Source: Trichosphaerium sp. ATCC 40318 (taxonomy: Eukaryota > Discosea > Flabellinia > Trichosidae). Taken from it: a stretch of 64,000 nt of DNA. A model generated the notes under the pieces. That model was given only the letters and a program-made list of their open reading frames with translations, was not told where the DNA came from and made no database searches. A program made the position numbers and the translations under genes. Below are positions 47,180 to 58,497 of the stretch, piece by piece. The stretch is taken from contig JALMLS010000378.1 of the NCBI GenBank assembly GCA_038496445.1, forward strand, positions 1 to 64,000, given 5' to 3'. The first letter of the stretch is position 1. Every line of letters begins with the position of its first letter.

Positions 47180-47777
47180 ATGAAAAGGGTAAATGTGACT
47201 TATGGCCTGGCCTGTGTTATACGCACTAAAAGTGGTGATACAGTGTGGGACACCACAGAGAGTTCAGGCTGTCTCCCTTATATTAGGTATACTTTTGGAA
47301 TACTGTGGTACTTGTACTTACTCTATAGGTTGAGTGGAGGTATCACTTTCTTGCCAACTTTTAAAAAAAAACTGCACGTCCAGGTACTGTCTTGTCTTTA
47401 TCAACAGCTATAAATAACTATAAACTAGCTTGGTGTGAAAAAGGATGATGTTGTTTTGGATGGTGTTTTAAAAGTGCGTTGGCTCTACCTGTACTGAACT
47501 CACTTGAACAAAAACTAACGCCCTATTCATTACATAGATTGTATTCAAAGCAACATCTATTGATGATGCTGACTGTCGTGTTATTTTCTTGGCTAAACTC
47601 AAGAAGGGTGTGAAACTAGATACTAAAAAATACACTTGCTCTGCTACACCACCTGATGGAGTGCCAGCGGACGATATTGCCCTCGTGGACTTTGCTTCAA
47701 CAAATCCAAAGACGTATGATCCAAAAATCCTGATTAACACAGAATATGCTCCGTTGTGGACTGGAAAAGAAAGCTAA
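47180..47777 (+). CDS. Degenerate Nudix-like protein, paralogue of upstream gene
   Basis: About five exons give a protein of roughly 145 residues with the same outline as the neighbour: VTYGLACVIRTKSG (first strand), SSGCLPYIR where the neighbour has RGWYLPAGK, then FKATSIDDADCRVIFLAKLKKG where the neighbour has VDFTQRGGTRMRCIFLARPKD. The REUxEE core of the Nudix box is missing; that position holds LSGGITFLPTFKKKL. It therefore probably lacks Nudix catalysis. It starts 17 bp after the stop of the upstream gene. A tandem duplication with loss of the active site is inferred. Confidence 0.6.
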
Positions 47778-47963
47778 AGCAAATCCAATCTTAAAGTATT
47801 TTACTAGTAAAAAATATGTAACTCTTTGTTGTTTTGAGAGTGTGGTCTCTTTTATTTATTTCTTAATTTCATGTGGTACATTGAGTTGTTCCAAAATAAA
47901 TGAGTATTCGAATGCAATTTCTTTCAAATAATCATATCTACCAGAAGCGCCTAAGTTGTATTT

Positions 47964-50900
47964 TTAGTTAATTTTTTTTTCTTGTTGTTCAAACAAAAAG
48001 TCAAGGATAGTACCAGAGTGACCTTGATCCATGTTTGTTTTGAGGAGTAATAAATTTTTGTCTGCCTTAGTTGCACGTAATTTGGCTACGTATTTAGCAG
48101 CCTCCCAGTATTGGACACGTGGATCATTGAGCCCTATTTTGTGAACCAAGTTAATTTAAAAAAAATGAGGAACAAACAAACTTTTGTTTGGGTTTTTTAG
48201 ATGTTTGTACCTGCAAGGACAAGAGCACTAGGGTAATTAACAGGTTTTATATTATCGTATGGAGAATAACTGAGCATGTATTCAAAATAAGTCTTGTCGT
48301 TAGGATTACCCCATTCCTCGTATCTACAACTCGTCAAAAACAAATTTCGCAACAATATTGTCAACAAATCAAAATTATACTACTACGTACTCTACTACTG
48401 TCAAAGGTAATTGATCATCGAGCATAGTATTAACTACATCAACGAAAGGTACCTACGGAGACTAAGTTAAGTACAAAGTTGAGAGCACGCAGAATAATAA
48501 GAAAAATAGAGGAACGACAGACGTACATCAAGTATAGCTGCACGGAACAACTGTGGTGCCATATTAACGACAGCACCAATAAGTAGACCTCCTGCAGAAC
48601 CTCCTTGTATAGCTAGTTTATCTGATGTTGTATATTTCTAAAGGGAGAGGTGAGTAGAAACTGGCTTACACTAAAACGTTTAACTAAAAAAGTTGGTTGC
48701 GTACTTGTGCCAATAGGTGTTCAGCAACTGAGATAAAGTCCTTGAAGGTATTCTGCTTTTTTAGATACTTACCATCCTCATACCATTGGCGGCCCATTAT
48801 ACTGCTCCCTCTAAGTTCAAACATGAGAAACAAAGAAGAAGATCAAGTAGAGACAAGATATGCTTGTACATACCTGATATGTGCAATAGCAAACACAAAG
48901 CCACGGTCAAGTAAGCAAAATCGATTGGCATTAAATGTAGGATCAATAGTATAACCATATGAGCCATAACCATATAAGAATCCTGGGTTTGAACCGTCTT
49001 TTTTGAATAGAGATTTTTTATAAACAAGAGAAACAGGTATCTAAAACAAACACGTTTAGCTCAATGTTTTTTGTTGAAACAATAGTTCTAATACCTTGAC
49101 GCCATCGTGTCCAGTAGCAAATATTCTCTCGGATTTATACAAAGAAGCATCATATCCACCTAACACCTAAATAATTCGGTGAAAACCAGATTACTTTGGA
49201 TCGAGCGATAATCTTACTTCTTCTTGTTTCTTCAAGTACTTGACACGATTCGACATGTCATACTCGTATACTGACTTTGGTGTTGTCATGGAAGAGTACA
49301 TAAAGCGCACATAGTCTGTGTCATACCTAGTGGGAAACATCGTGTTAACACGAAGAAAAGACAAAGGAATCTTAGTAATTTCGTACTCGGCATTGATTGA
49401 GGAATAAACAAAGTAGCAAGGTTCGTCAAACTCAACGTGATGAGAATTAGATGGTTGCCATATATTTGCACGCATAAGGCCATCTATACGCTCCCATAAC
49501 TGTTTAGCATGATTAGCGTTATTTCAAATTTTCTTAAAACACGTGCCACTAAATGACGCTTAAAAACATCTATGTTTCGAGATAGTTTAACATTTTTCCT
49601 GTGAGGAATAACTTCCTTCCAACTTTCTTGTGATTTAGGATCTACTTTATCCTGGCAATCAGATATGTTAGTTCTTATTCAACAATATCTCATGAGCCGT
49701 ACCACTTCGACTGACATAAGCTTAAAATTAAGTGCATCTTGGTTTGTACAAACATAAAAGGTTCCTTCTTTGTGGTAGACGCTATACTAAAAAAAGGACA
49801 TGTGTCAGAAATAGATACTTGTTTTTTCATTGAATATTTTTATGTATGTATGTACCTCTACGTCTTGAGTTCTTGGATAGAATAGTTTTGGTTCTGCGGC
49901 AACATCACTAGCATCAAAATATCTTGCTTCAGTTGTCACAGCGCTTTCTGCGCTAATAATAATATACTTTTCATCTGATGTCTTTTCTAATCCAACATGA
50001 AATCCGTCATCTTCCTCTAAAAAAAAAATTACAACCTTACATATAACTGGCTGATTATACCATGGAATATGACAGAATCTTCTTCTTTCTGACCCATAGT
50101 ATGTCTTAAAACCTTATATGGTCGATCAGCATCATCGCGTACTGTATAACATTAGTACAAGTGAAACCATGCTTCAGCCAAATATCTTAAAAACGTACTG
50201 GTGTAAAATATTGTTTTGTTGTCATTGCCCCATTCCAAGGAATCTGTGTTTGTTATAGACTCGGATGATGTCTCACCAGTTACCAAGTTCTTAAATTGTA
50301 TCATGTACTGCTCATTTCCTTTTTTTTAGCACCGTATTAGCACGTTGCAATGAACATACAAACATAGCAAAATCCAAGAAACAACATCAAAGCATTTGTT
50401 TACCTTCAAAGTCTACAGAATATGCTAACGTCTTATGATCCGGACTTACATCATACTCTCCTAAACTACAAAACGAGTGACCTTCAGCCAAGTCATTGAC
50501 ATCGAGCAGTAGCTGTGAATCGATATTAGTTCACTTTTCTTCTTGTTTCGGATTTAATTGTTTTTACGGCTATGTACCTCCTCTTTGGCCGTTTTTAATT
50601 CATTTTCGTTTGCAGCTAATTTCCTGCAATAATATTTGTATTGCTTACCCTCCTCTGTTCGCGAGCTATTCACAAAATATTAATTTAGAATTCGGAAAAA
50701 AAAACAACCAAAGTAAAAAAAGGTGTCAACGCACTAATAGTAGTATGGACCGTATTTGTATGGTACTGATAAGTCAGTTTGTTTTAGTCTGCTGACCATT
50801 TCATTGTACAACTGCTCTCTGAATGCATCAGTGCTTGAAGTATGCGCTAAGGAATCCCGTTATTAATGGAATCATCAAAAATGGTTCTTTCGCTGGATGT

Positions 50901-51348
50901 TGACTAACCTGTTGTGTAAGCGTTCTCAGCGTTAAGATATTTTAGAACATCAGGGTTTTCCTTCTCTTTGAGCCAGTTGTAGTCATCCACAAGCTCGATA
51001 TCATGAACTTTCGTTACATGTGGTTTTTTGGCAGCAATAGGAGCTTCAACTATCAAACAGTGAGCATTGTGAGCGTAGACACTTGTTAGTATTTGAAAAA
51101 GCAAACAATGCGGCTAACCAACACCATTGTAATGAAAAAGGCAAAGATACGCTATTGCGAGCAATACTCCGACAACAAAGGATAGTGTAAGCGTTGAGAG
51201 CGAAAAGGAGCGTACTTGGTACAGCAGTAGACATGAGACGCACTACAAGTGGTTTTCTTGATTGCGACGAAGTTACGCAACGATTACCGTAGACTTTAGC
51301 GAAATTACCGTGTAAATTCGTACGTTTCGCGAAAGCGCGTCTTAGCAT
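47964..51348 (-). CDS. Oligopeptidase B / prolyl oligopeptidase family (S9A) peptidase
   Basis: A serine peptidase with a beta-propeller and an alpha/beta-hydrolase domain that cleaves short peptides after basic residues. The N-terminus ([26 protein letters not shown]) resembles a mitochondrial presequence. Family blocks follow: [30 protein letters not shown] at the propeller entry, many blades, the nucleophile [14 protein letters not shown] (48.55-48.6 kb), the Asp region [20 protein letters not shown], and the His region MDQGHSG. These form the Ser-Asp-His triad. At least fifteen exons with short introns; the stop is at 47964-47966. Length is about 750 residues, usual for oligopeptidase B. 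Confidence 0.92.
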
Positions 51349-51607
51349 TATACTGAGTTTATATTTTTGCTTTGTTAAGGGACAACTTAGCGTTAAAAAA
51401 AACTAAACGCGTGCTATCGCAACTGGTTCGTAACATGTCTTAAAACGTAACACACAAGGCGGCCAGTATTTTTTTTGATCTCAAAAACCAATTAAACAGG
51501 CTGGGGTATAATTATACATTGTTCTTTTTTTTTTTTTGTGAATGTCAGGTTTGTTTTCCAATGTGTCAATCAAAAATGTATTTGTCCTTGGATTTATCCA
51601 CAAGTAC

Positions 51608-52165
51608 TTAAAGATGAACTTTGTTGCCTTCCATTGATATATACATCCCTTTCCATATATGATCGTAGTCTAGGGGAAAAAAAGGTATTAGCGATGCAAC
51701 GCAAACAGACTTAAAAAAAATCTAATGAACTTACTGTACTGCGGTAGGTATAATCCTTTCCATACTTCTTCTATGTAAGGTTTGATCATGTGACCTGATA
51801 GATTGTACACCCAGCTTGCCAATAAACCACACAATATACTTGGTACAAAGAAATCAAAGCAGTAGTACTAGATGAGCGTTAAACAATGTCACAAATCAAG
51901 GTTTTTTGGAACGTACAATTATTTTGGATTTCCTTGATAGTGTTCCTGTATCTCCCGTCCTTTTGGCTTGACGGACATACCTACGCGTATCGATGCCATA
52001 GAAGTCTGTCAAGAATAAGAGCCAGCCTCCAAAACCAGTTTTGAAAAAGACCTCATTCCCTTGCAAGTTGTAAATACACAGCGTATGCATCAAGCTACGA
52101 TCAATTAAATAGCCAAGAGCAAACCCAAGGCTTGTTGGTATTGCCGCCTCTGCAACCCACCGCAT
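51608..52165 (-). CDS. Small multi-membrane-segment protein, unknown
   Basis: Three exons give about 127 residues. There are two or three hydrophobic stretches (AIPTSLGFALGYLI; GFGGWLLFLTDFYGI; FFVPSILCGLLASWVYNL) and a polar end (YNYDHIWKGMYISMEGNKVHL) before TAA 51608-51610. The size and layout would suit a mitochondrial inner-membrane accessory subunit, but I found no family match. The junction at 51966 uses a GTCCGT donor that keeps the aromatic run YYYCFDFF in frame. Start at 52165. Confidence 0.5.
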
Positions 52166-52378
52166 AAACTGCCTAGGAACGCGTAAGGGTTTGTATAGCG
52201 TTATTACGCGTACTTTAGTGTCCGAGGTGGCAGGTAAATCGGTTTAGATGCCATTATGTGACCTCACTAGCTATAATTGATCTATAATTGATGGCTCAGC
52301 CGTGTGTAGGTGACTGATAGCGCCAGTGAGAATCACCAAAACTGTGGAGCTAAATGCTTATGTATACGCAAACGCTCT

Positions 52379-54795
52379 ATGTCCAGCGGCGATAAAAGGC
52401 CTAAGCGCGTATTGTGTTAAGTTTAACTTAATTCCAACAAAAAATTCGCATCTATCATCCACAGCTACACAAAAACGTACTGAAAGGTTATATTGCATAA
52501 TATGTACGTTGATACACGATTTTTAGAATGAAATAATTACTTACACCGAACCAGGTCAGGGAATGCCGAAGCCGACGCATTTAAACTTGAGGGTAACGAA
52601 AAATATAAAGTTGGCGATTATGCTGCAGCAGAGGAACTATACAGCAAAGCGCTAGGCAAGTGTACTATCCAGTAACAACCGCCTTACAATCCGTATAGAA
52701 TTAGTACCAGAGTGGGTACCTGTCATTGGAAATCGCGCAGCCGCTCGCCTCATGGCTAAAAAGGTACAGCAATGGCGCTATTGTTTGTGTTTAACGCGTC
52801 CAAGTACAAAGAATCGCTCAGCGATTGCAAAAGAGCTTTATCGCTTGACTCTTCATATGTAAAGGGATATTTGAGGTACACCAAAGCCTTTGAAAGCCTT
52901 TTCATTTAAATTACAAAAAGAGGTGGTAAATGTTACATGCAACTCGGCAATTTTCAAGCAGCACGATACAACTACAACAAAGTTCTAGAACGTGAGCCTA
53001 AAAACCGATCAGCAAGCGAAGAGGTAAATCCAAACTTTCAAAAAAACAAAAAAAGAACGAGTTTTCATCGAATTACGCGTCATTTCTTGGACACTACTAT
53101 CATTTACGAAAAAAATTGAATACTAACTTGGTACACTAGATTCGCTTGTTGGATCGAGTAGAAGACGATTTAGCACAGGCTAGAGCAAATGTTACTAACG
53201 AGCGGTACTCAAATGCTTTGAGGCTGTACTCTAGCGTTTTAGAGCGTTGTGAGAACGTTGCTGTTGCCCGATTGGGTCAAGCTGAAGCCTTGATGGGTAT
53301 GAAACGCTACCATCAAGCAAGCAAGATGATAAAGTACGTACATGCTTCTTTTTGGATTTCTCCTCATCACTTAATCCTTAAAATCAATTAATGAATTTGA
53401 TAATCAATTTTCGATTGCAGAAACAGGTTTTCGGCGTCAGGCTTCTTAAAGAAGCTTGCACTGCACTTGATTTTTTTATTTTTTCTTTATCATTATTTTT
53501 TTTTTGGTTCTGATGTGTTAACGGACGTGGTTAGTGCTGTATTACAAGAGGATAAAGAAAATCTCTATGGGTTTTACTTGCGTGCAAAGTCTATGTATTT
53601 TGCTGGACACTTGGAGTCAGCTGAGACATTATTAAAGAAAGTATTGAACATGGATCCCGATGATAAAAATTGTAAAGTTTTGTGGAAGGTACAGTACAAA
53701 CTCAAAAAAAACTTTGTTTTGTTGGCTCGAAAAAAATTTATTGTGCCTTTGGCGCAATCAATAACTTGTTATGAAGCTGTACTGACATGTTATAGAAAAT
53801 TAAAAAATTACTGGGCTTAAAGAAGAGAGGAAATGACGCTTTCCGCACAAAAGATTACCAAAGCGCAATTGAGTTGTACACACAGGCAATCGAGGAAGAT
53901 CCTACTCTTGATGCCTTGAATGCTACTCTTTATGGTAATCGTGCAGCTGCTCATATGGGTCTAGAACAGTATGAAAATGCTGAATACGACTGCACAAAAT
54001 CGTTAACGATAGATGAGAACTACAACAAAGTCCGCTTGCGACGTGCTAGGTACCTACCTCAGCTTTTTGATTGTCAATGCTAACCTCGTTTTGCTAGATG
54101 CTATATGAGTCTGGAAAAATACGATGATGCTGTAAGAGATTACGAGCATATTGCTAGAAGTGATGGAGAAGCTAGTGGAGGTACTTGTGAAGTCACACCA
54201 CTTAACTTTCTGTTGACTCTTTTTTTTTCAAATAGACATGAGAGAAAAAATCCGAGAAGCCAAAATGCTTGCTAAACGCGCAAAGCGTAAAGATTACTAC
54301 AAAATTCTGGGTATCACACGGCATGCTACTGAATCCGAAATCAAAAAGGCGTACAGAAAGATGGCACGCAAATGGCATCCAGATAAAAACAATGGAAGCG
54401 AAGATGAGACGAAAGTGGCTGAAGCAAAATTCAAAGAAATATCCGCAGCATACGCAATATTATCAGACCCTGTACTACTAATACTATTTACACAACTGTG
54501 TTATAACTCACACATCTGTTTCAATAGGACAAGAAGAGAAAATTTGACTCAGGCGCTGATATGGAGAATGAATCGTCAGGATTCCAAGGTACTTATTTTT
54601 CTTGTTTGAAAATCAAAACTCGATATGACAACAATGTTTTTGTACTCACACATGTCTGTTTTAGATATGGATGTCAGCGATCTTATGTCAATGTTTATGG
54701 GCGGTTTTGGTGGGCCTATGAGAGGAGGACCTCGAGGAAGACCAAGAGGCGGACACGGACATGGTGGTCCAGGGTTCTCATTCCACTTTGGATAA
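52379..54795 (+). CDS. DNAJC7: TPR/J-domain co-chaperone (DNAJC7 type)
   Basis: DNAJC7 binds Hsp70 and Hsp90 through TPRs and stimulates Hsp70 through its J domain. Recognisable TPRs include [94 protein letters not shown] and [18 protein letters not shown]; about seven to nine in all. The J domain (54285-54475) has [24 protein letters not shown] and the HPD motif in WHPDKNNG. The tail is Gly/Arg-rich ([15 protein letters not shown]). One GC-AG intron lies at 52656-52698. The first exon is unresolved: the ATG at 52379 does not join in phase by any simple intron I found. The part from 52555 on is secure. Confidence 0.9.
52656..52698 (+). other. GC-AG intron in DNAJC7-type gene
   Basis: A 43-nt intron with donor CTAG|GCAAGT and acceptor TATAG. 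Removal joins YSKAL to ELVPEW in frame at the usual TPR boundary. Confidence 0.75.
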
Positions 54796-55123
54796 GCCGT
54801 TGGAGTGTAGAACAATACCACAAAAAACCCCAAGAATGCCATCAAAACAATTGTAAGTAACATAAAAAAGAACGGTCCACGGCCGAATTTTGGAAGAAAA
54901 AATGCAAAAAAAAAAAGAAGTCTTGTCATTTCCGCGATTGGTGGCGTATACAAAGTAATTAAATATCTCGCACACAAGCTGGTAGTAGTTGCTTCATTTG
55001 ACTCTCTAGCTGGCTTGCACCTGACACTTTAACGTGACATGCATCAGCATGTTGAGTGTGTCGCTTAATGCACTTCTGGGCGTTTAAGTCTTCTTGTGTT
55101 TCTCGCAGTTGTACCTTGTTGTT
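54796..55123. other. Intergenic, no gene seen
   Basis: Spacer between DNAJC7 and the FAM72 fusion. An antisense ORF here is Phe/Pro low complexity from an A-rich run and is not credible. Confidence 0.5.
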
Positions 55124-56434
55124 ATGGCTTCGGAGGACGAAGAAGTAATGTATGTAGATTGGCAAGAGGCCTTACAGTACTTAGACGATGACTCTTTGAT
55201 GGAGTTTTTTGAACAGCTAGGTATCGCGTTTACTACGTTGTATTATCGCTTACGAGTCATAGAGGACTGGGAAGATCCTTCTAACGAGCTTGTTTACATT
55301 TTGCGTTGTACATACTGCAAAAAGCAGTTTTGCGAGCGAGGTGAGTGTCTAACGTTAGAGTACTGTTAACTCCGCTAGGAATGAGCGTCAAACTAATCGC
55401 TGATCCAAATGTTACTTTGTATTCTACCGATTTAGTATCAGAGTACGCTATTGTCTGTTAATACCCTTTGTCAACTGTGTACGTAGTTATGTTGCAGAAC
55501 TTGGTACTCCGTACAAAATCAACAGCTGTAACTGCAACATCAGAGATGTAGCATGTAGGAACTGTTCCTGCCTTGTCGGTTATCACGTCGTTAAACCTTG
55601 TAAAGAATGCACTGAAGGTACAATATCGAAAACTACATTCTCAACCTACACAGCCAAAGCCTCCAATAATGACAACTTAGGTGGTAATAATGGACATCAC
55701 TGGATGTTCGATGGTGGAAAATGTGCTGTTCAAGAGCGACAAGGAAAAGAAGGTATGGTCACAATAGTTGTTTTGTTCAAATAGAGGAACTACCTAAATT
55801 TTGGCGAGTTTTCTGGTCACGTTTTTTTTATTGTTCAATGCTGACTGTAACTTAGGGTCCATGACATGGGGAGATTTATCATTAGAGCTACAAGAAGTAC
55901 CAATTGTACTTGAGAAACCTCCAGATGCCGAATTGTTGTGCATGATTTGCCAGGACATCCTGAACAATCCTTTTAAAACACAATGTGGTATGTCACCAGT
56001 AACTGGTTTTTCACCTCATTCCCTATTGCCTCGTTTTGTGACCTTTTTCTAGGGCACTCTTTCTGTAAAAAATGTATCACAAGACAAGTAGACTTGGCGA
56101 GAGAATGCCCGCTTTGTCGAAGATCACTTAGTTTCCAAGATATTGCTCCAGATCCGGCATGTGCTTCTCTCATAGCATCTTTGCATGTGCATTGTAGATA
56201 TGGATGTGAGCGAAATTCTCAAGGCATGTGGGAACGTAGTAAAGGTACGGATGACGAACTGGTTAATCCTCAGAAGGCGAAAAAAGTCCAGTTGGAAAAG
56301 GATTTAGAAGTTGAAGCTTATTCAGCTTAGGTGGTTGTACACAAATAATTGCCTTGGGTACACGAACTAACCACGAGTCTACTTGTGAATATAGACCAAA
56401 CAGTGGGCTTAAAAAGGGTACTGAAGGTGTATGA
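55124..56434 (+). CDS. FAM72 domain fused to RING finger and TRAF-type zinc finger
   Basis: The first half is a FAM72-like zinc module: LRCTYCKKQFCERG, MSVKLIADPNVTLYSTDLVS, SCNCNIRDVACRNCSCLVGYHVVKPC and NNGHHWMF, all characteristic of the vertebrate FAM72 family (FAM72A regulates the uracil glycosylase UNG2). After MTWGDL, where FAM72 proteins end, the frame continues into a C3HC4 RING finger (LLCMICQDIL... QCGHSFCKKC... CPLCRRSLSF) and a TRAF-type finger beginning CRYGCERNSQG and continuing, after an intron, GGCTQIIALGTRTNHESTCEYRP. RING proteins are E3 ubiquitin ligases. Six exons or more. The stop at 56432-56434 is provisional; an in-frame tail (IHVTREQVFEVTKNIQNRL) ending at 56651 may be a last exon. 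Confidence 0.82.
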
Positions 56435-56857
56435 CGAAGTAAGAAAACTTGGCACCTCAAGTGATTGTAATTTTGTACTAAATTTGGTCTTGCTGCTTAA
56501 ATCGTGTAGAGTAAACGATTTCTACTTGTACTATAATAATATAAACCATTTAAACGTATACAACGATTTTTTGACTGTGGATATTCACGTGACACGTGAA
56601 CAAGTGTTTGAAGTGACAAAAAATATTCAAAATCGATTAGTTGTTGGCTAGTTTTTTGTTTATTTTGGTGGCAGAGTTTTTCTTGTTTGCTTGTTTGTTT
56701 GTATTGTGTGTAATACGGTGGGATTGGACGTTATATTCCATGATGGACCTTCGTATTTTTTTGCGAACCGTCTTTTTTGTTGGTGAAGTTATTTGTTTTT
56801 GTTTGGGTGGATCATGTGTTGCTAGCCGTTGGTGAATTGTTATCATTTTTAGTGCTT
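56435..56857. other. Convergent 3' region between FAM72-RING and makorin
   Basis: Contains a possible last exon of the FAM72 fusion (to 56651) and T-rich sequence after it. No RNA gene or repeat was recognised. Confidence 0.35.
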
Positions 56858-58319
56858 TCAGTATCCAATGTCTTGTAGATAATGAGGATAAAAATCATCG
56901 CTCAAATCGTCATCAGTGGATAGGTAAGGCTCTATAGCAAACCGTGGTTAAATGTTGCCTTCACTTTTTTTTGACATTTTCTATTAGAAGCGTACCTTCG
57001 ATGTAGGCTATAAAATCGTTCCAGGAAATATCAGGATATTCGTCACTTGACCTGATGAATCACATGTGAGAAATCGTCGAATCACGTGATAAAAAAATAA
57101 AATTAATAAACAAAAGTAGTATGGTACCAATCATTGCGTCCTATTACAGCTGCATCGCGAATACTATGCAATAGAGTAATTAACAACTAAATTCAAATAA
57201 AAGTAAGTTATTTCGTTCTCAATATTTCCCGCACGTGTTGTCTTGAAGAAACTTGATTTCTTCGTCGTCGAACTTTAGGATTTGGCCCTGGTTTACCATC
57301 TCTTGTAACATGTGCATAAAAGCACGAACTACGGAGAGTGTCACTTATAATAAAAGCCAGAAGTTTGGACAAGATAAAATGACAAGTGTATTCAACGTAC
57401 GCTCCAAAAGGGCAAACACCATCTGAGAACTTATAGTATTTACAAGGTATCTTACCCAATCTATTTTTATATTCTTGTTCTATCTTGTGTTTTTCATCAC
57501 CTTTTGCAAAGGTGCTTGAAGGAATAACATAGTGTGACAACTCCCTTAAAAGATCAATTACACCTCGGTTGAACAAAAAGATTTGAGCGCCTACCTGCAA
57601 ACAGGGCATTTATGTGTTACACCTTTTGAACCACTATCAGCATCAACATTTGATTTACGCCAACTTCGGATACATTGTAAACAAAACACGTGATCACAAT
57701 TTTCTAAGAGGTAAATAAGAAGTTAAAAAAAAAACTGTTTGTTTTTTTGATCAACGATCTAAAAACTCCATTTTCCCATTTTCCCGCGTTTTTTGGTACG
57801 TACGGAGTAGTCCGAATGTCTTTTGATTTTCAAGTACATTTTCCAGACAAACAGAGCACTGTGCATCATTTTTCGGGGCTGTATCTGCCTATTTAAGCGA
57901 CAATCAATATAATTTTTTTTGCAACTGAAAAACGAAAAAAAAAAATATGTACTGGTTGTATAACACTGTGTAAATAAGGGCATGTATCACCACGGAGGCA
58001 ATTTCCTTGATTTAGAAATTAGATTTTTTCGGCACATTTATAAAAGCGGTTTGATGACTGCCCCCAAACTGCCTTTACGGGTAAAATCGTACCACTCTGA
58101 AAGAATTTACAAGGTCTTTGTGAACGACAATCGTCCTCTGTGTGATCTACAGTTGAACTTTTAACTAACAATCTTTAGTCAGCTTATAAAATTGTTACAG
58201 CATTTGTTACCATCCCCAGCATGTAGCCAATGGCAGTTATCGCCATATTTGCACTTTCCAAGCAAGTAATACCTACACGCAATATCCTCTACGATTTAAT
58301 TCATCAGAAGTTACTCATA
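56858..58319 (-). CDS. MKRN: Makorin-type CCCH/RING E3 ubiquitin ligase
   Basis: A tiny first exon (ATG A at 58319) joins KDIACRYYLLGKCKYGDNCHWLH, the first CCCH finger. CCCH2 is PCKFFQSGNCLRGDTCPYLHS. The RING follows (AQCSVCLENVL... NCDHVFCLQCIRSWRKS... HKCPVCR), then YVIPSSTFAKGDEKHKIEQEYKNRL, which is the conserved makorin linker, and the last CCCH finger (IPCKYYKFSDGVCPFG... CFYAHVTRDGKPGP). Makorins bind RNA and ubiquitinate partners. A downstream acidic segment (SSDEYPDISWNDFIAYIE; LSTDDDLSDDFYPHYLQDIGY) is included to the stop at 56858. An alternative stop after REILRTK is at 57208. The 58.5 kb gene is divergent, 178 bp away. Confidence 0.9.
57081..57090. promoter_or_regulatory. ATCACGTGAT E-box palindrome
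   Basis: Identical to the copy at 27214, here in a 3' intron or the 3' flank of makorin. Confidence 0.4.
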
Positions 58320-58497
58320 GACGCGAAGGTATTATTCTGAGCGTTTTGAAAGAGTAAAGCTCTGAGATGAAGTAAAACGTACTTTTATTCATTTGATCGA
58401 AACTAAGGGTAGTGCCGCTACAATTTCACAATTGTTGTAGATTGGTTTGTACAAACCGTTTACGCAGATTTGGTCAAAGTTAGTAATAACCGCAGTT

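Noticed and set aside
47580-47777. An independent short gene at the end of the Nudix pair
   Set aside because: Upstream exons join it in frame and the fold follows the first Nudix gene, so it is the last exon of a paralogue.
51608-52165. Complex I subunit NDUFA1 (MWFE)
   Set aside because: The size and membrane segments are compatible but the conserved MWFE residues are absent.
54576-54977. A 133-codon minus-strand ORF rich in Pro and Phe
   Set aside because: Antisense of the Gly/Arg-rich DNAJC7 tail and an A-run; low complexity.
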